A stretch of DNA of 64,000 bases. It comes from Hyposmocoma kahamanoa (taxonomy: Eukaryota > Arthropoda > Insecta > Lepidoptera > Cosmopterigidae). Made by a program: the position numbers and the translations under genes. Positions 9,711 through 20,229 of this stretch are shown here, one piece after another (within the stretch, counting starts at the first letter, position 1; every line of letters begins with the position of its first letter). The stretch spans positions 7,211,376 to 7,275,375 of the forward strand of contig NW_020653750.1 of NCBI RefSeq assembly GCF_003589595.1. Direction: 5' to 3'. The notes below the pieces were generated by a model, which saw only the letters and a program-made list of their open reading frames with translations, made no database searches and was not told the origin of the DNA.

Positions 9711-10384
9711 AATATCTCGGAGAGAGATACCCAACATAACCAGGTCCATAATTCTTTGGGTGACTAAAAATCTACTGAGTTACATATTATTTCTTGTGCC
9801 CTACGGTCCATTTAATATCCACATTACGACGTAATGAAAAAAGCATACCTCCTTTGCTAATTCCTTCGTATACTTTTTGCCATATTTGTTACAAAGTTCA
9901 CCAACTACTTCATGGTACATGCGCTCGGTATCTGAAATTTAAATATTTCTCTCTGAAAAGCATTACAACTTCTCGTTAAGGGTTTAACACACCCCATGAT
10001 TGCAAAGGGGCAAGCTTAAAAAATAACTAACAAAAAAATTTACGGTTCAAATTCGGGTCCGTGAACACCTACACGGTAAAAACAGATTACTTAGAAAAAG
10101 ACAAAATTCTTTTTATGAACACAAATTTATTAAATCCAACAAAACGATTCTCTCCCTATAGACGCTAGAGAATAATTACTTGATAATAGTAAAAAAACGT
10201 CTCAAAAGTGTATTTTCGTTACAAGACAAAAATATTTAATCCAAGAGCAAATTAATTTACTTCAAGTCACAAAGCCACTCTAGATTCAACAAAATATTTA
10301 TTTGTTACTGTACGGCACGGGATTCGTACCGCCACTGAGCTAGTGGTTCTTTACGCTCCGAGACGGTGAGGGTCGAAATAAAAA
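9711..10384. other. AT-rich intergenic sequence
   Basis: No gene is supported. Near 10315-10350 a tRNA-like stretch (GGGATTCGTACCGCC...GAGCTAGTGG) may be a SINE remnant next to the LINE tail. Confidence 0.4.
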
Positions 10385-10436
10385 TGAATGAATGAATGAA
10401 TGAATGAATGAATGAATGAAATGAATGAATGAAATG
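10385..10436 (-). repeat. (GAAT)n simple repeat forming the LINE 3' tail
   Basis: About twelve tetranucleotide units of GAAT/ATGA with two slips (GAAATGA). It lies exactly where the 3' end of the minus-strand LINE is expected, so it is probably the element's tail rather than an independent microsatellite. Confidence 0.75.
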
Positions 10437-10888
10437 ATACTTTATTTCTCATCACAAACTAGCTTATGATAACAATTAGCTTACAGAAAAATATAAACAA
10501 GTTGGGCATGCTGGTTTGTGAGAGACTGGTGCCCGAGATAGGTTTATAAAAAACCTGTATTACAGGTCACCAGGCTTCCACTCCACAGATGTATAATATG
10601 TTTATGACATATTGATTATGATATATGAGAACGCTAAGAAACTTAACATGTAATCTAAAACTAAGTTCCACGCTATAATAAAAAACGAGAACTAAAATAA
10701 GCAAAAATAACCTCTAAGACTCAACTATAATAGAGAGTATGAATGTGGGGCATGTGTAGTTGCTTGATTTGGTGAATATTAAGTGTGGTGAGTAGGGTGA
10801 GTATGGGGTGTGTGGTATGTAATAGCGTGAATTGCGAATGTGGATATTTAGGCGAGAGTACTGTTGATCAGTCAAAAGAATTGTAGGG

Positions 10889-13876
10889 TCATTCAAGGAC
10901 AGACAGTAATTGTTCAGTGCCGTCATAATTTTGGGTCTTAAGCCAGTCAGTGATAATTTTTTTACAGATTGTCTTTGTTAGCGCGTAAAAGGAAAGTTTA
11001 GTATTTAATCTGTTATACAAGTAGGGTGCAAGAAAATAAAAGAAATGCTGAGAGAATCCTGTATTAACTGGTTGGGCCTGACAAACCATGCCCTTTCTAC
11101 GTTTGTCTTTGGTCAGATCCGGATCATATATCAGAAGGGAGTGCTTTTTGAGGACTGTGTTAAGAACAAATAGTTGTCTAATGGTAAGGACATCCCATTT
11201 CTTATAAAGGTCACTAGTAGGGTAACGGTAAGGAAGACTAGCCCCCACCTTTAATATAGCCCGTTGAGCCCTCTCCAGTTCAATGAGATGAGTTTTGGAT
11301 GTCCCACCCCACGACGTTATACAATACCCAATAATAGATTGGCAAAGGGCATAATAGACCGTTGTTAGCGTTTTCCGGTCTGCAACATACCGCAAGGTCC
11401 TGAAAATATAGATGAGCTTGCGTAAACGAGGTACTACAGATTCGATATGAGGTTTGAAGGTAAGCGTCTGATCTATGATGATTCCCAGATATCGAATAGA
11501 TTCAGTTCTTATAAGAGACGGACAGCGGCAATCTAGGCGTCCCAGGTTACAGGATGTATGCGCCCTAAGAGTTAGATTCAACGACGGTAGAAGATGGGAT
11601 CGAAGTGCAAAGGCCATGTATTTGGTTTTTGATACATTGAGGGTTAATAAATTCTTCCGCAACCATGCGCACACAACATTGAAACCGCACTGCGCAGAGA
11701 CAAAGACCTCGTCCCAGCTTCGGCCGCTGAAGAAAAGCGCCGTATCATCAGCGAATGTAAGTATTTTGCTATTACGGAGATTTAGGTTGCATAAGGTGTT
11801 AATAAAGACCAAGAACAGGGTAGGCCCAAGAATGCTACCTTGGGGGACGCCGTATGTCACAGGGAGCTCATCACTCAGCCATTGGTCGATCCTAACACAC
11901 TGCTTCCGGTCTGTCAAGTAATCCCTAAATAACTCAAGAGTAATTCCTCTCACTCCCGTCTCCTCGAGCTTGTGAATGAGAAGGGGTACAGAGACTGTGT
12001 CAAAAGCCTTTGCCAAGTCAATAAATATGGCAAGGCATTTTCTCTTGTTATCAAGATTGGTCACTATAGAGTCTACTAATTCATGAACTGCATCGTCAGT
12101 AGAAAATCCAGTACGAAAACCATATTGGGAAGGTGAAATAAAGTTGTGCGACTCCAAGTAACCGATAAGCCTTTTATTCATAATGCGTTCTAGGATTTTA
12201 GACATCGCTGGAAGAATGGAAATAGGTCTAAAGTTGTTGGCACAGTCTCTGCCCCCACTCTTGTGAATAGGCTTAATGAGAGCAGTCTTGAAAGCCCGAG
12301 GGAAAACTCCAGTTGAGAGAGCCAAGTTGCAAATGTGTGTGATAGGTAATGCGAGAATTTGAACGTATCTCTTTAAAAATTTTCCTGATACCTGATCCAG
12401 ACCCACAGCGCTACCATCTTTAAGATTCGCAATGAGTCTAGAGACCTCATTCACGTCAGTGGGCATCAGTACAAGTGAACTGCTGGGGGACGGTGTACAC
12501 CCATTACAAACCGGGTCAGACGGCAGCGCGTTAAGTAAGGATTGCTGGGCAAGTTGTTCACCAACACCAACAAAGTACCTATTAACTTCATTGATGCTTT
12601 TGTACGGGTTCTGTTGCCCTATCAAGCTAGGTGAATGATCCACTACTTTGTTATGACCACAGATAGTTTTAATTACAGTCCACATTGACTTATTATTATT
12701 CTTACTCTTCTCAATCTCGTGCTTTTCGTAGGTTATTTTAGCTTTCCTTATCATCGAAGTACAAAAATTTCTGTATCTTTTGAAAGTTAATTTTAACACC
12801 TCATTATTAGGGTCTTTTTTTAGTTTTCTGAAAAGGTTGTCTCGGTTTCGCATACATTTGAGCAGAGCTGTTGTAATCCATGGCTTATAAACTCTTTTTC
12901 TGTTGGGTATGTTGACTAGTCTCGAATTCTTAGTGATTGTCATTTTTACTAAATTAAGTAATGTATCAGTGGCAGTATTAACTTCAGTTGCATTTAAGAT
13001 TGTTGTAAAATTTAAGTTACCCATTTCGTGATCCATATAATCATAATTAATTCTAAAACTGTGCTTAGAAGAACATTTCAGTCCAGTGCTAAGTTTAAGA
13101 GTGAGTGCAACACATTGATGATCAGTGATGGTCGAATCAAATACAATACATGTAGGGTTTAATTTAGACTTGATCATCATATGATCTAAACAGGTTTTGC
13201 CATGGGTTACAGCAGTGTGACCCGGTAGTAAGCTATGACTCGCCAGAATTATGAGATATTCATGCGAGCGCTTGTCATTGGTCGAAGGGACGATATCAAT
13301 ATTTATGTCACCACATAGAACAATATTTTTGTAACAATTAAATTTAGTTAATATTTCGTCAAGGGATAAATTAAATTGGGAAGTGTCATAATTACTTGGT
13401 GGACGGTAAATGGCCAATATGCAAGTTTCCGAATTAAGTTTTAGTAAAATGCAGTTTGCGTCTACAATACAAGGCTCTTCGCTCGAGATATTTAATTTCT
13501 CATTATAATAGACAACCACACCTTCATTTTGTGTTTTTTGATTTGTTGTGCATACGTAATTATAACCATTCAGAGGCGGTATAAATTTGGTCGTAAGTAG
13601 CCAACACTCAGTCAGTACAATCACATCCCAATGAATAGTTGATCTGGAAATGAGGGTAATAAAGCTGTCAAAATTACAAGTAAGGCTCCTAATGTTTTGC
13701 GAAATAATATTTAATGAGTTGTCGCTCGTTACATACGTTTTTGCATCTTCAATGCTACAGGATATTGTATTTGCTATTATCAGTGAATCCAGACTCAAAC
13801 TAAGAGGTTCCGTTTTGTTGAAGGCCATTACGATCCCGTCAGACGGGGCATGATACCGTAACCCCGCATGACACAA
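10889..13876 (-). CDS. LINE ORF2: AP-endonuclease plus reverse transcriptase, 995 aa, intact
   Basis: This protein nicks genomic DNA and reverse-transcribes the element RNA there. The N-terminal endonuclease domain covers residues ~55-262: ISQNIRSL with Asn61, TECW with Glu90, a GDINID catalytic block at 189-194 and the terminal TDHQ with Asp252 and His253. The reverse transcriptase covers ~480-800: FRPISILP, the QYGFRTG block, motif A FIDLAKAFDTVS (Asp620, Asp626), GVPQGSILGP at 676-685, and motif C FADDTAL with Asp710-Asp711. A C-terminal thumb-like region follows, with a YCITSWGG segment. All catalytic motifs are present and no stop interrupts them. The start at 13876 is the first Met upstream of the endonuclease; an internal Met at residue 17 is also possible. 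Confidence 0.93.
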   Translation of the reverse strand: MCHAGLRYHAPSDGIVMAFNKTEPLSLSLDSLIIANTISCSIEDAKTYVTSDNSLNIISQNIRSLTCNFDSFITLISRSTIHWDVIVLTECWLLTTKFIPPLNGYNYVCTTNQKTQNEGVVVYYNEKLNISSEEPCIVDANCILLKLNSETCILAIYRPPSNYDTSQFNLSLDEILTKFNCYKNIVLCGDINIDIVPSTNDKRSHEYLIILASHSLLPGHTAVTHGKTCLDHMMIKSKLNPTCIVFDSTITDHQCVALTLKLSTGLKCSSKHSFRINYDYMDHEMGNLNFTTILNATEVNTATDTLLNLVKMTITKNSRLVNIPNRKRVYKPWITTALLKCMRNRDNLFRKLKKDPNNEVLKLTFKRYRNFCTSMIRKAKITYEKHEIEKSKNNNKSMWTVIKTICGHNKVVDHSPSLIGQQNPYKSINEVNRYFVGVGEQLAQQSLLNALPSDPVCNGCTPSPSSSLVLMPTDVNEVSRLIANLKDGSAVGLDQVSGKFLKRYVQILALPITHICNLALSTGVFPRAFKTALIKPIHKSGGRDCANNFRPISILPAMSKILERIMNKRLIGYLESHNFISPSQYGFRTGFSTDDAVHELVDSIVTNLDNKRKCLAIFIDLAKAFDTVSVPLLIHKLEETGVRGITLELFRDYLTDRKQCVRIDQWLSDELPVTYGVPQGSILGPTLFLVFINTLCNLNLRNSKILTFADDTALFFSGRSWDEVFVSAQCGFNVVCAWLRKNLLTLNVSKTKYMAFALRSHLLPSLNLTLRAHTSCNLGRLDCRCPSLIRTESIRYLGIIIDQTLTFKPHIESVVPRLRKLIYIFRTLRYVADRKTLTTVYYALCQSIIGYCITSWGGTSKTHLIELERAQRAILKVGASLPYRYPTSDLYKKWDVLTIRQLFVLNTVLKKHSLLIYDPDLTKDKRRKGMVCQAQPVNTGFSQHFFYFLAPYLYNRLNTKLSFYALTKTICKKIITDWLKTQNYDGTEQLLSVLE

Positions 13877-14295
13877 TCGCAGCTGTTTTTTACTATATTA
13901 AAATAATATTTTAAAATTTTATTTGAGTCTGGGAATAACCCAATACAACGGCAAACCGCATCATAGCTTAGTTTACCATTGTAAGAGGTTTTTTCACTAT
14001 ATTTGTTACTAGAATAACGAAAAGCTAAGCACAGTACGATCATTACATCGCCATAAGAATGTAGGAAAAGTTGTGATTGTTTTGTGTGTTGGAGTAGTTG
14101 AGTGTACGTGTGCGTGTACAGAGATGGTGTGTGAGTTTTTATGAGAGGCATAATAGTATTATAATTATGAACAATTTGTAACGATAAAGATAAGAAAGTG
14201 ACAAGGTAGAAATATGGGTTAAGTAACATAATGCTTATAGCTAACTTATGACAGGAATTCATAATGTGATAAAAAGTTTCTAAAGTTGACGATAG
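13877..14295 (-). other. Spacer between LINE ORF1 and ORF2
   Basis: The minus-strand frame 13828-14262 (144 codons) is open but has no recognisable domain, and it overlaps the ORF2 start in another frame. I regard it as spacer rather than a third gene. Confidence 0.5.
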
Positions 14296-15210
14296 TCACA
14301 TAGTAATTTTATAAAGGTCAGCTTCCTCACAGATACGGATCGAAGCCGAGTCTTCTTGTTTTTTAACATATAGCTTCCCATAGGATGTCCACGCCGCAGC
14401 TATTTTCTTATTTTTAGCAAGTTCACGGGCAGTGCGGAAGAGTTTGCGGGTTTTAGTGGTGAGTGACTCGGATATAAATATCAGGCGGGGGGGTCCTTCT
14501 AACTTGATCTCGTCAGTGCGAAACGGGTGGTCCTTATTTTCTTTCCTGAACTTAATTTGTTTTTTATATTTGGAGATCAGGGAATCCTTGTTATAAATTG
14601 TTGTAAATTCCACCACAATGGCCTCAGATTTGGCACGGTAGATATGTTTTATGTCAGAGTTGTGCAACGGTACTTCTAGGCCGACTGCTAACCCAATATC
14701 CTTTACGATATTTGATAAAGACTGTACAGATTCCTTGGGTAGTTTAGGGATGTTACGTATTTCGATACAGGAGTTACGACTGGTCTTTTCAAAGGCTTCA
14801 AGTTTACCTTCCAATGCCGAAATCCTTTTCTTTAGTTCACCATTTTCTGTTTCGAGTGAGTTCGTAATGAGCAGTAACTCATCGTATCGGTTAGACATAA
14901 TATCAACAGTTTTTTTAATACTTTCATTTTGACTGATTACGGTGCTGACGGCTGTATTCAATGTGTCAAACTTGAGCTCCTGTTGTGTTTTCAGCTCGGT
15001 AAACATAGCTTTTATTTCCTCACTAAAGGACCTCGTATGATCCGTGGTAGCTTGGAGACTTTGTTTTTGACGTTTTGTTACATTTAAATAAATATCGTCC
15101 TGGCCGAAGCTAGTGGAAGCCGAGTGAAGGAAAGAATCGGACCCATAGTGGCTTGAAGATGGTGTTTTCAGCATTTGATCTGTTTTAGGTGGTGTCCTTT
15201 TAACAGACAT
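14296..15210 (-). CDS. LINE ORF1: coiled-coil RNA-binding protein, 304 aa, intact
   Basis: The likely role is to bind element RNA in the ribonucleoprotein particle. The N-terminus is Ser/Thr-rich. Residues ~88-145 form a heptad-rich coiled coil with SLETENGELKKRISALEGKL at its end, followed by an RRM-like segment starting IEIRNIPK. The C-terminal third (KLFRTARELAKNKKIAAAWT then GKLYVKK) matches the C-terminal domain that arthropod LINE ORF1 proteins share with a baculovirus FP-type protein family. It lies ~420 nt upstream of ORF2, an unusually wide gap. No frameshift is seen. Confidence 0.85.
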   Translation of the reverse strand: MSVKRTPPKTDQMLKTPSSSHYGSDSFLHSASTSFGQDDIYLNVTKRQKQSLQATTDHTRSFSEEIKAMFTELKTQQELKFDTLNTAVSTVISQNESIKKTVDIMSNRYDELLLITNSLETENGELKKRISALEGKLEAFEKTSRNSCIEIRNIPKLPKESVQSLSNIVKDIGLAVGLEVPLHNSDIKHIYRAKSEAIVVEFTTIYNKDSLISKYKKQIKFRKENKDHPFRTDEIKLEGPPRLIFISESLTTKTRKLFRTARELAKNKKIAAAWTSYGKLYVKKQEDSASIRICEEADLYKITM

Positions 15211-15460
15211 TGTTGCTATTTTAATAAGCCAACAAGTCAGCGGCGATCAAAGCGTGACACAAGTCCAAAAAGCGATGTTATTAATTTTGTAGGCCTAAAT
15301 GTTCCGACGGCAAAAATATCCCGTCATCGGTAGGCAAATTATGTAAAAGCGAGAAGTCCGAGGTGAAACAAGGCAAGCTATATGCGCCTGCACTTCCGAA
15401 TGAAATTCCGGTTGAGGGCGGGACCAAACTAGAGCGAGATAGACACAGTTCGACCAAGAC

Positions 15461-15985
15461 AACTATATGTAATTAGCTGCGTTTATTCACTAACACTCAC
15501 GCGCGTTGTCACTCCGCACTGTCTTGATTTTATGCACTCCTGGTAGCACAGTGATTTTATGTTGGAATTTAATTTTAACTCAAAATTTGAAAAATTTGTT
15601 AACGGAGTTTATGACACGTCCACTCATTGCGAGGATCCGGGGAGGAGAGGAAATGCTGGTTACAGCCGTATTGCAGCTTTGTACGGTACTGTTGAGGTCT
15701 TTTCTATAGTCGCTGTTGCGGGCTGGCGCTGGACTGAATGCGGGCCGGAGTCTTCTGTTTATTTGTTGCTGTTGCGGGCGAGCTCGGCGCTGGAGTGAAC
15801 GCGTTGGCCGTGTCGCGCGCGCCTTTTATCCTTTTCGCAGCGTTTGCGGGGTCGAAGCGCGGGGAGGCGCGGGGGGGACACGGCCGCATACGAAGCTATG
15901 AGGTGGGCTCGAGCAATACCTTAACGAGAGCCGGGCGGCTCAGCTAGACCTCAGCAATACCGTGACGAGAGCCGCGGTTTTATTT
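15461..15985. other. CpG-rich island beside the LINE 5' end
   Basis: This stretch is far richer in G+C and CpG than its surroundings (GCGCGCGCC, GGGGTCGAAGCGCGGGG). It holds two near copies of a 22-base unit, AGCAATACC-TTAACGAGAGCCG and AGCAATACC-GTGACGAGAGCCG, at about 15912-15933 and 15953-15974. Several short frames are open only because of base composition. It may be a LINE 5' promoter region or a host CpG-rich promoter. Confidence 0.4.
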
Positions 15986-17520
15986 AACACTTTATATCTA
16001 CATATTCTGTTGAGGAAATCTTTTCCTAAAATAAGCTTGCCTTTTATTTCTATTTACTATCTATTGTACTTAATTACTAGTTGCGAAGTAAAAGTCCGAA
16101 CCAAAAATATATTTAATTATGAAACTAGTAAGTTACACCTATATGATAAGTATGTACTTAAAACTATTTTAATTTATTACAAGCGGCCGTCCCGTACAGT
16201 TACTAGAAATGTCCGATTTTGATTTGAAAAAAAGAAGAATGAAAAATTGAGAGGTACTTAATTATCTGACTGAAGATTTATGTTTTCTAATATCAAAAAG
16301 GATAAATTTACAGGGTTATGGACCCAACAGTGCCAAACCTTAAGGTAGCAGAAATAGGATGGAAATATGGAATCTTCTCAAATACTTGAGGACCATCCAG
16401 TGCCGTATAAATGCTACAGCGGCAGAAAGCACTAACAATTCCAAATATATGAGATGACTTTATACTATTGAAGTTAACAAAACGATAGCGCGTTTCAGAG
16501 TACATCTAATGCCATCTAGCAGTGGCGTGATGGAACTAATTGCATGTTATGCTTGTTACAAGTGTATATAGTTTGATTTCATGCTGTAACCAAATTTCTT
16601 AAAATTATGACTATAAAGAACACCCTAACAAACTAAAGATACTACGTATTGTTTCTTTGGATAAATGACTGTTTATGATTTTTATGATTACAAGCACAAG
16701 TAAAAGTAATCGTTACCGCGTGCGCCTTCGGCGACATGTCACGACACGATTGACTATGAAAACGCAACGAAATGTTGCTTTAAGAATATACTTACTCTAG
16801 AATTTAGAATATTAATCTGAATAGAAAACTACTTCTTTTTTTGTTTAAGAATATATTTTCTTAAAATACACCCAAGAAATTTTGAATTCATTTAAGATTA
16901 TTTAAATTTGATGTAAGAGGTAAAAATTTCTTGATATAAGTAATTTCCAATTAATTGATTAGAAATGAAATAAAATCTTGAAGTGAACGTATTTGTCTCA
17001 AAGTTAGAATAAAGTTAAGAGTAAAATTGTATTAGAAAAAGATAAGCAGTATTTTTGTAGTGACAATATTTTATTACTTTTAATAAATATTTTTTCAGAA
17101 TTAGCAAATATTTTGAGAAATTGCTCTTTCTTATTAGTAGAAACCCTTTTTTTCTGTGTAGATAGCAAAATTTTAGGAGGGCTGAAATAGAGCTGAAATA
17201 ACACAGTAGCAGAAATACAATACATTAATGAGTTTTACAGAAATATTAAACGTGTAACTTTACCTTCTACTGATAAAATGCATTTGCAGTTTTATTATGA
17301 ATTGAGACTGTCAGCAAAGAGATGTAAAACACGTTAATTTTTTTTTCTACAATTATGGCTGACTGTATCAATGGGATTCGGATGAGTGCATTAGATGAGT
17401 GAGCAAGATCAAAGGAAGTTTACTTGCAGTTTATTTGATTAAGAATATACAGTTACTACGAAGGAGAAACAACAGTGACAAATAGCGAGAAAAAGGCGCC
17501 AAAAACAATATTTTTTATAC
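15986..17520. other. AT-rich intergenic sequence
   Basis: No gene or known repeat recognised. The short frames in both directions are rich in Lys, Asn, Phe and Leu, as expected by chance in AT-rich DNA. Confidence 0.4.
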
Positions 17521-19008
17521 ATGAAAATAGCATCCAAATATGGATGGACAGTAATGATCGTTTTTTCAAATCGTCAAACAACCCAAAAGGAGGGGAAACC
17601 CAAAAGTACCCCATCGAACACACTCACACAACTGCGCCCTACGGTGAGTGGTAAGCCAAAGGGGAAACCCCAAGGCCAACCAAGCACCTATGTTGGTGCT
17701 AGCACGACACTAGCGGCAGAGGCCCGAATCTCAGGTTCTGCGGCTCCCGCTCACACAACGGGTTTTGCATTGCAAAACTCCTCAAACACGGCACTCGAGG
17801 CAGGGTGGACCCTGGTGAGTCGCAGGCCCAAACCCAAGGCCACGGCACCTATCCGTAAGGAAGGGGCTAGTGGCCACAGCGAGCGACTACCTCCAACCCC
17901 CAGTGGGAGCAGGGGACGCCCTGCCCACAAAAACAAGAAAGGTCCTATAAGAGAACGCGACGGCCGCAAAAAGATAAACAACCCCCTGCCGAAGGAGGAA
18001 TAGGCGAGGCCCCCAGTGGGTGGCGCGGGTGGCCCAGAGACTGCATCAGTGCAGTCTACTGGGTTCGTCGCGCACCCCCTGGTAGGGCCCCCTCCCTTCT
18101 AATAGCAAACCGGTAAAGAGCATGCAGAGGTCCTCGACCATCGACCTCGACTGAAACATGGCCGCCTTGACGAGACAATATCTCCTAGAGGCGAGCTAGA
18201 ATGGTGAAAGGTTGAGGGGCTCGCCCAGCATGGAACCTACGCCGAAGCCAACATGCCAAGATTTATGGCGGTGATCACGTCGGCCAAAACTGGCTACTTA
18301 CGGAGCCCCGATGCATGCTGATATGGTTCAGGAGGCCCTATGTCAGCGCCTCGCGCATGGAGCGGAGGAGTGCGGCAAGGAGGACGTTGGCCAATAGTTC
18401 ACAGAACACAGCGACGGTTCCCTGAAACTGAGGTGTCACATACACACATGCACTTTCCAGTGGCTAGAAGATCAGGCTGCCATCCGCGGAGCCCCTCTCA
18501 TTGAAAATGGGGTGGAGGTTCACCGTTGGGTGGTCCACAAGCTGCAGCTGCAAAGTGAATACTCCTTCGTGGTGGTGAGCCTTCTGGAAGAACTCGTCCC
18601 TGCTGTCTTGGGGCATGACCGGCATCTAACCTTCCAGTTGGGCACGGTCTTCTCCAGGTTCAGATCCAAGAGGGGCCTGTACACGGATATACCGCCTGAG
18701 AAGGCGGGCACAGCAACCACATAAATGGAAGTCTCCCCGGAGCCCTCCGCTTCCTCTGGCATCCCCGGAGAAGGTAATTGGCCCTCTCTGACCCCGTCCC
18801 TGCTGAAGCCAGTAAAGTAGTGAAGAAGTAGTGATGACGAGTGCGTGTCGGGGATGGGAGACATCTAACTGAGCGAGGACGTGAACGAGGAGCTGCTGCC
18901 TACTGATGGCGGTTTCCCCCTCGCTCACTAAACTTCATATCGTCCAGAGCAACCTCCACCACAGCCAGGCCGCAACGGTTCAGCTCCGGAAGTGGAGCAA
19001 GTTCAAAT
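17521..19008 (+). pseudogene. 5' half of a non-LTR retrotransposon (ORF1 to ORF2 start), decayed
   Basis: GC content rises sharply over this block. The frame 17521-18003 encodes a basic, Pro/Ser/Thr/Lys-rich segment (GWTLVSRRPKPK) typical of a LINE ORF1 N-terminal region. At about 18490-18660 the translation VHRWVVHKLQLQSEYSFVVV resembles the end of the DUF4780 domain found in insect LINE ORF1 proteins. At 18930-19005 the frame reads KLHIVQSNLHHSQAATVQLR, like the first residues of Jockey/LOA-type ORF2 endonucleases (Q-x-N-L-H-H-S). Frames are broken several times and ORF2 stops abruptly at ~19008, where a perfect hairpin begins. It is a dead 3'-truncated copy. Confidence 0.65.
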
Positions 19009-19042
19009 ATTTGTATACTCAAGTCATCTTGAGTATACAAAT
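19009..19042. repeat. Perfect 15-bp inverted repeat with TCAT loop
   Basis: ATTTGTATACTCAAG (19009-19023) is mirrored exactly at 19028-19042 across a four-base loop. It lies at the point where the LINE fragment ends. Confidence 0.85.
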
Positions 19043-19227
19043 AACTTAACCTGTGATTTTGCTAGTCATTTTAATAGATTCTTAATTATGGAAATAATAC
19101 GTTGCAATATCATAAAATTATATTATAGTATTTTCAAACCACATAACGTTTTTCTTTGTGACAATTTTTACCTTTCCCTGCATAAGGGGGACCTTTTGAT
19201 ATGTATTTTTTAATGTGTTCATAAGGT
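19043..19227. other. AT-rich sequence, no feature seen
   Basis: A 73-codon plus-strand frame starts in the hairpin and has no recognisable domain. Confidence 0.4.
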
Positions 19228-19400
19228 TCAAGGTCCATTCAAATATGCGGTGTATTGTTACTATTGTAAATGTCCATACTTTTTAGTAAAACGGCCTTTC
19301 GAAGGCAAGCATGTGAAAGTGGTCATTTGCAGTTATTGAAGACTATTATCTCCATGCCGATGGTATCGCTAGTGTGGCTCAAATGCGGACATCCGTAAGT
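19228..19400 (-). pseudogene. Degenerate copy of the HAD-family exon at 21.0-21.2 kb
   Basis: Shared blocks with 21046-21200 are TCAAATATGC(G/A)GTGT, CCATACTTTTTAGTAAAACG and TTGCAGTTATTGAAGAC-type sequence, in the same order and orientation. On the minus strand the DxDGT region reads ITIHRIFEW-like and is disrupted by stops. This indicates a local duplication about 1.8 kb apart, with only the distal copy preserved. Confidence 0.5.
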
Positions 19401-19534
19401 AGACGAGTCAATCCAGTATATACAGTGACCATTCCCTTCAGAATTGAGGGACGGGGATTTATTTTTAGGGACATAACGCAAACGATAACTAAACTGCACT
19501 AACGACATAGTATAAATATAATCTCAGTACAGAG

Positions 19535-20000
19535 TACTAAAAAACCGACCTCAAAAGTACGTGGAATTACATCTATTTGCCAAGTTTTTTGAAATCGGTT
19601 ACCGAAAAGCGTGCAAACCCGGATTCATCCCCTAGTTCGCCACTATACGGAACTTGACACAGGAGATAATAAAAATCGGTTCTCTCTACTCAAAGTATAT
19701 TGTGAGTGAAAAACACCTTGAATTAGAGAATAGCAAAATCAACCATTAAAATGATTGCTCCTTATAATAAAATATAAGCGCTATTTATAAAAATGAATCT
19801 TCATGCGTGAACAGCCACTCTTAGAGGTGGATAACTTTCTTTAAAATTAAATGGGACCACTATGTAGGTACCCTCTTTCCAACAAAAAAGAATCATGAAA
19901 ATCGGCGCACAAATACCGGAGTTATCGCGTAACATACATACAAAAAAAAACATAAGTCGAATTGAGAACCTCCTCCTTTTTTTGAAGTCGGTTAAAAACA
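19535..20000. repeat. Repeat-E, long form ('AACCGACTTC' repeat)
   Basis: Begins ACTAAAAAACCGACCTCAAA and ends TTTGAAGTCGGTTAAAAA, so both ends carry the inverted ACCGAC(C/T)TC...GAGGTCGGT motif. The interior has the family landmarks AATCGGTTACCG, CATCCCCTAGTT and GAATCATGAAAATCGG. It also contains an internal ~170-bp segment (CACTATACGGAACTTGACAC to CGTGAACAGCCACTC) that is otherwise found only in the copy at 54622-55073. Confidence 0.75.
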
Positions 20001-20003
20001 GGT

Positions 20004-20229
20004 ATGGTTAACTCCATAGAAACGTAGCAATGCGGCATGTATGTGTGCACGCTGGTCCACCACACGCCGTGTTTGGACGCACACATTCGCATAATGAAGG
20101 GAGCGTGAGACGACCAGCACTATGCAACGCGAGTGCATCGCGAAATTATGCGTATGTGTGCCTCCGTACACGACACGCGGCGGGTGCACACATAGAAGCT
20201 GCATTGCTACGTTAATATGGAGTTACCAT
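20004..20229. mobile_element. MITE-J, 226 bp, with long TIRs
   Basis: The left arm starts ATGGTTAACTCCATAGAAAC and the right arm, reverse-complemented, starts ATGGTAACTCCATATTAACG. The match continues through CGTAGCAATGC to TGTGTGCAC, about 45 bases with scattered differences. The interior is rich in GTGTG and CACAC motifs. It sits directly after repeat-E. The superfamily is not assigned because no target duplication is clear. Confidence 0.65.

Larger units (their letters stand above)
10385..15460 (-). mobile_element. Full-length non-LTR retrotransposon (CR1/Jockey group) with two open ORFs
   Basis: On the minus strand the element has a 5' region (about 15460-15211), ORF1 (15210-14296), a spacer of about 420 nt, ORF2 (13876-10889), a 3' UTR (10888-10437), and a simple tail of TTCA/ATTC repeats (10436-10385). 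A tail of short repeats instead of poly(A) is known in CR1-like groups. Both ORFs are uninterrupted, so this copy may be recent and possibly competent. The exact 5' end is uncertain because I found no target duplication. Confidence 0.85.

Noticed and set aside
10385..10436. (GAAT)n as an independent microsatellite, or any tandem array here as CRISPR
   Set aside because: It lies exactly at the LINE 3' end, and no array in the window has regular spacers; the genome is eukaryotic.
13828..14262. 144-codon minus-strand frame between LINE ORF1 and ORF2
   Set aside because: No known domain; low-complexity Thr/His/Leu composition; overlaps the ORF2 start in another frame.
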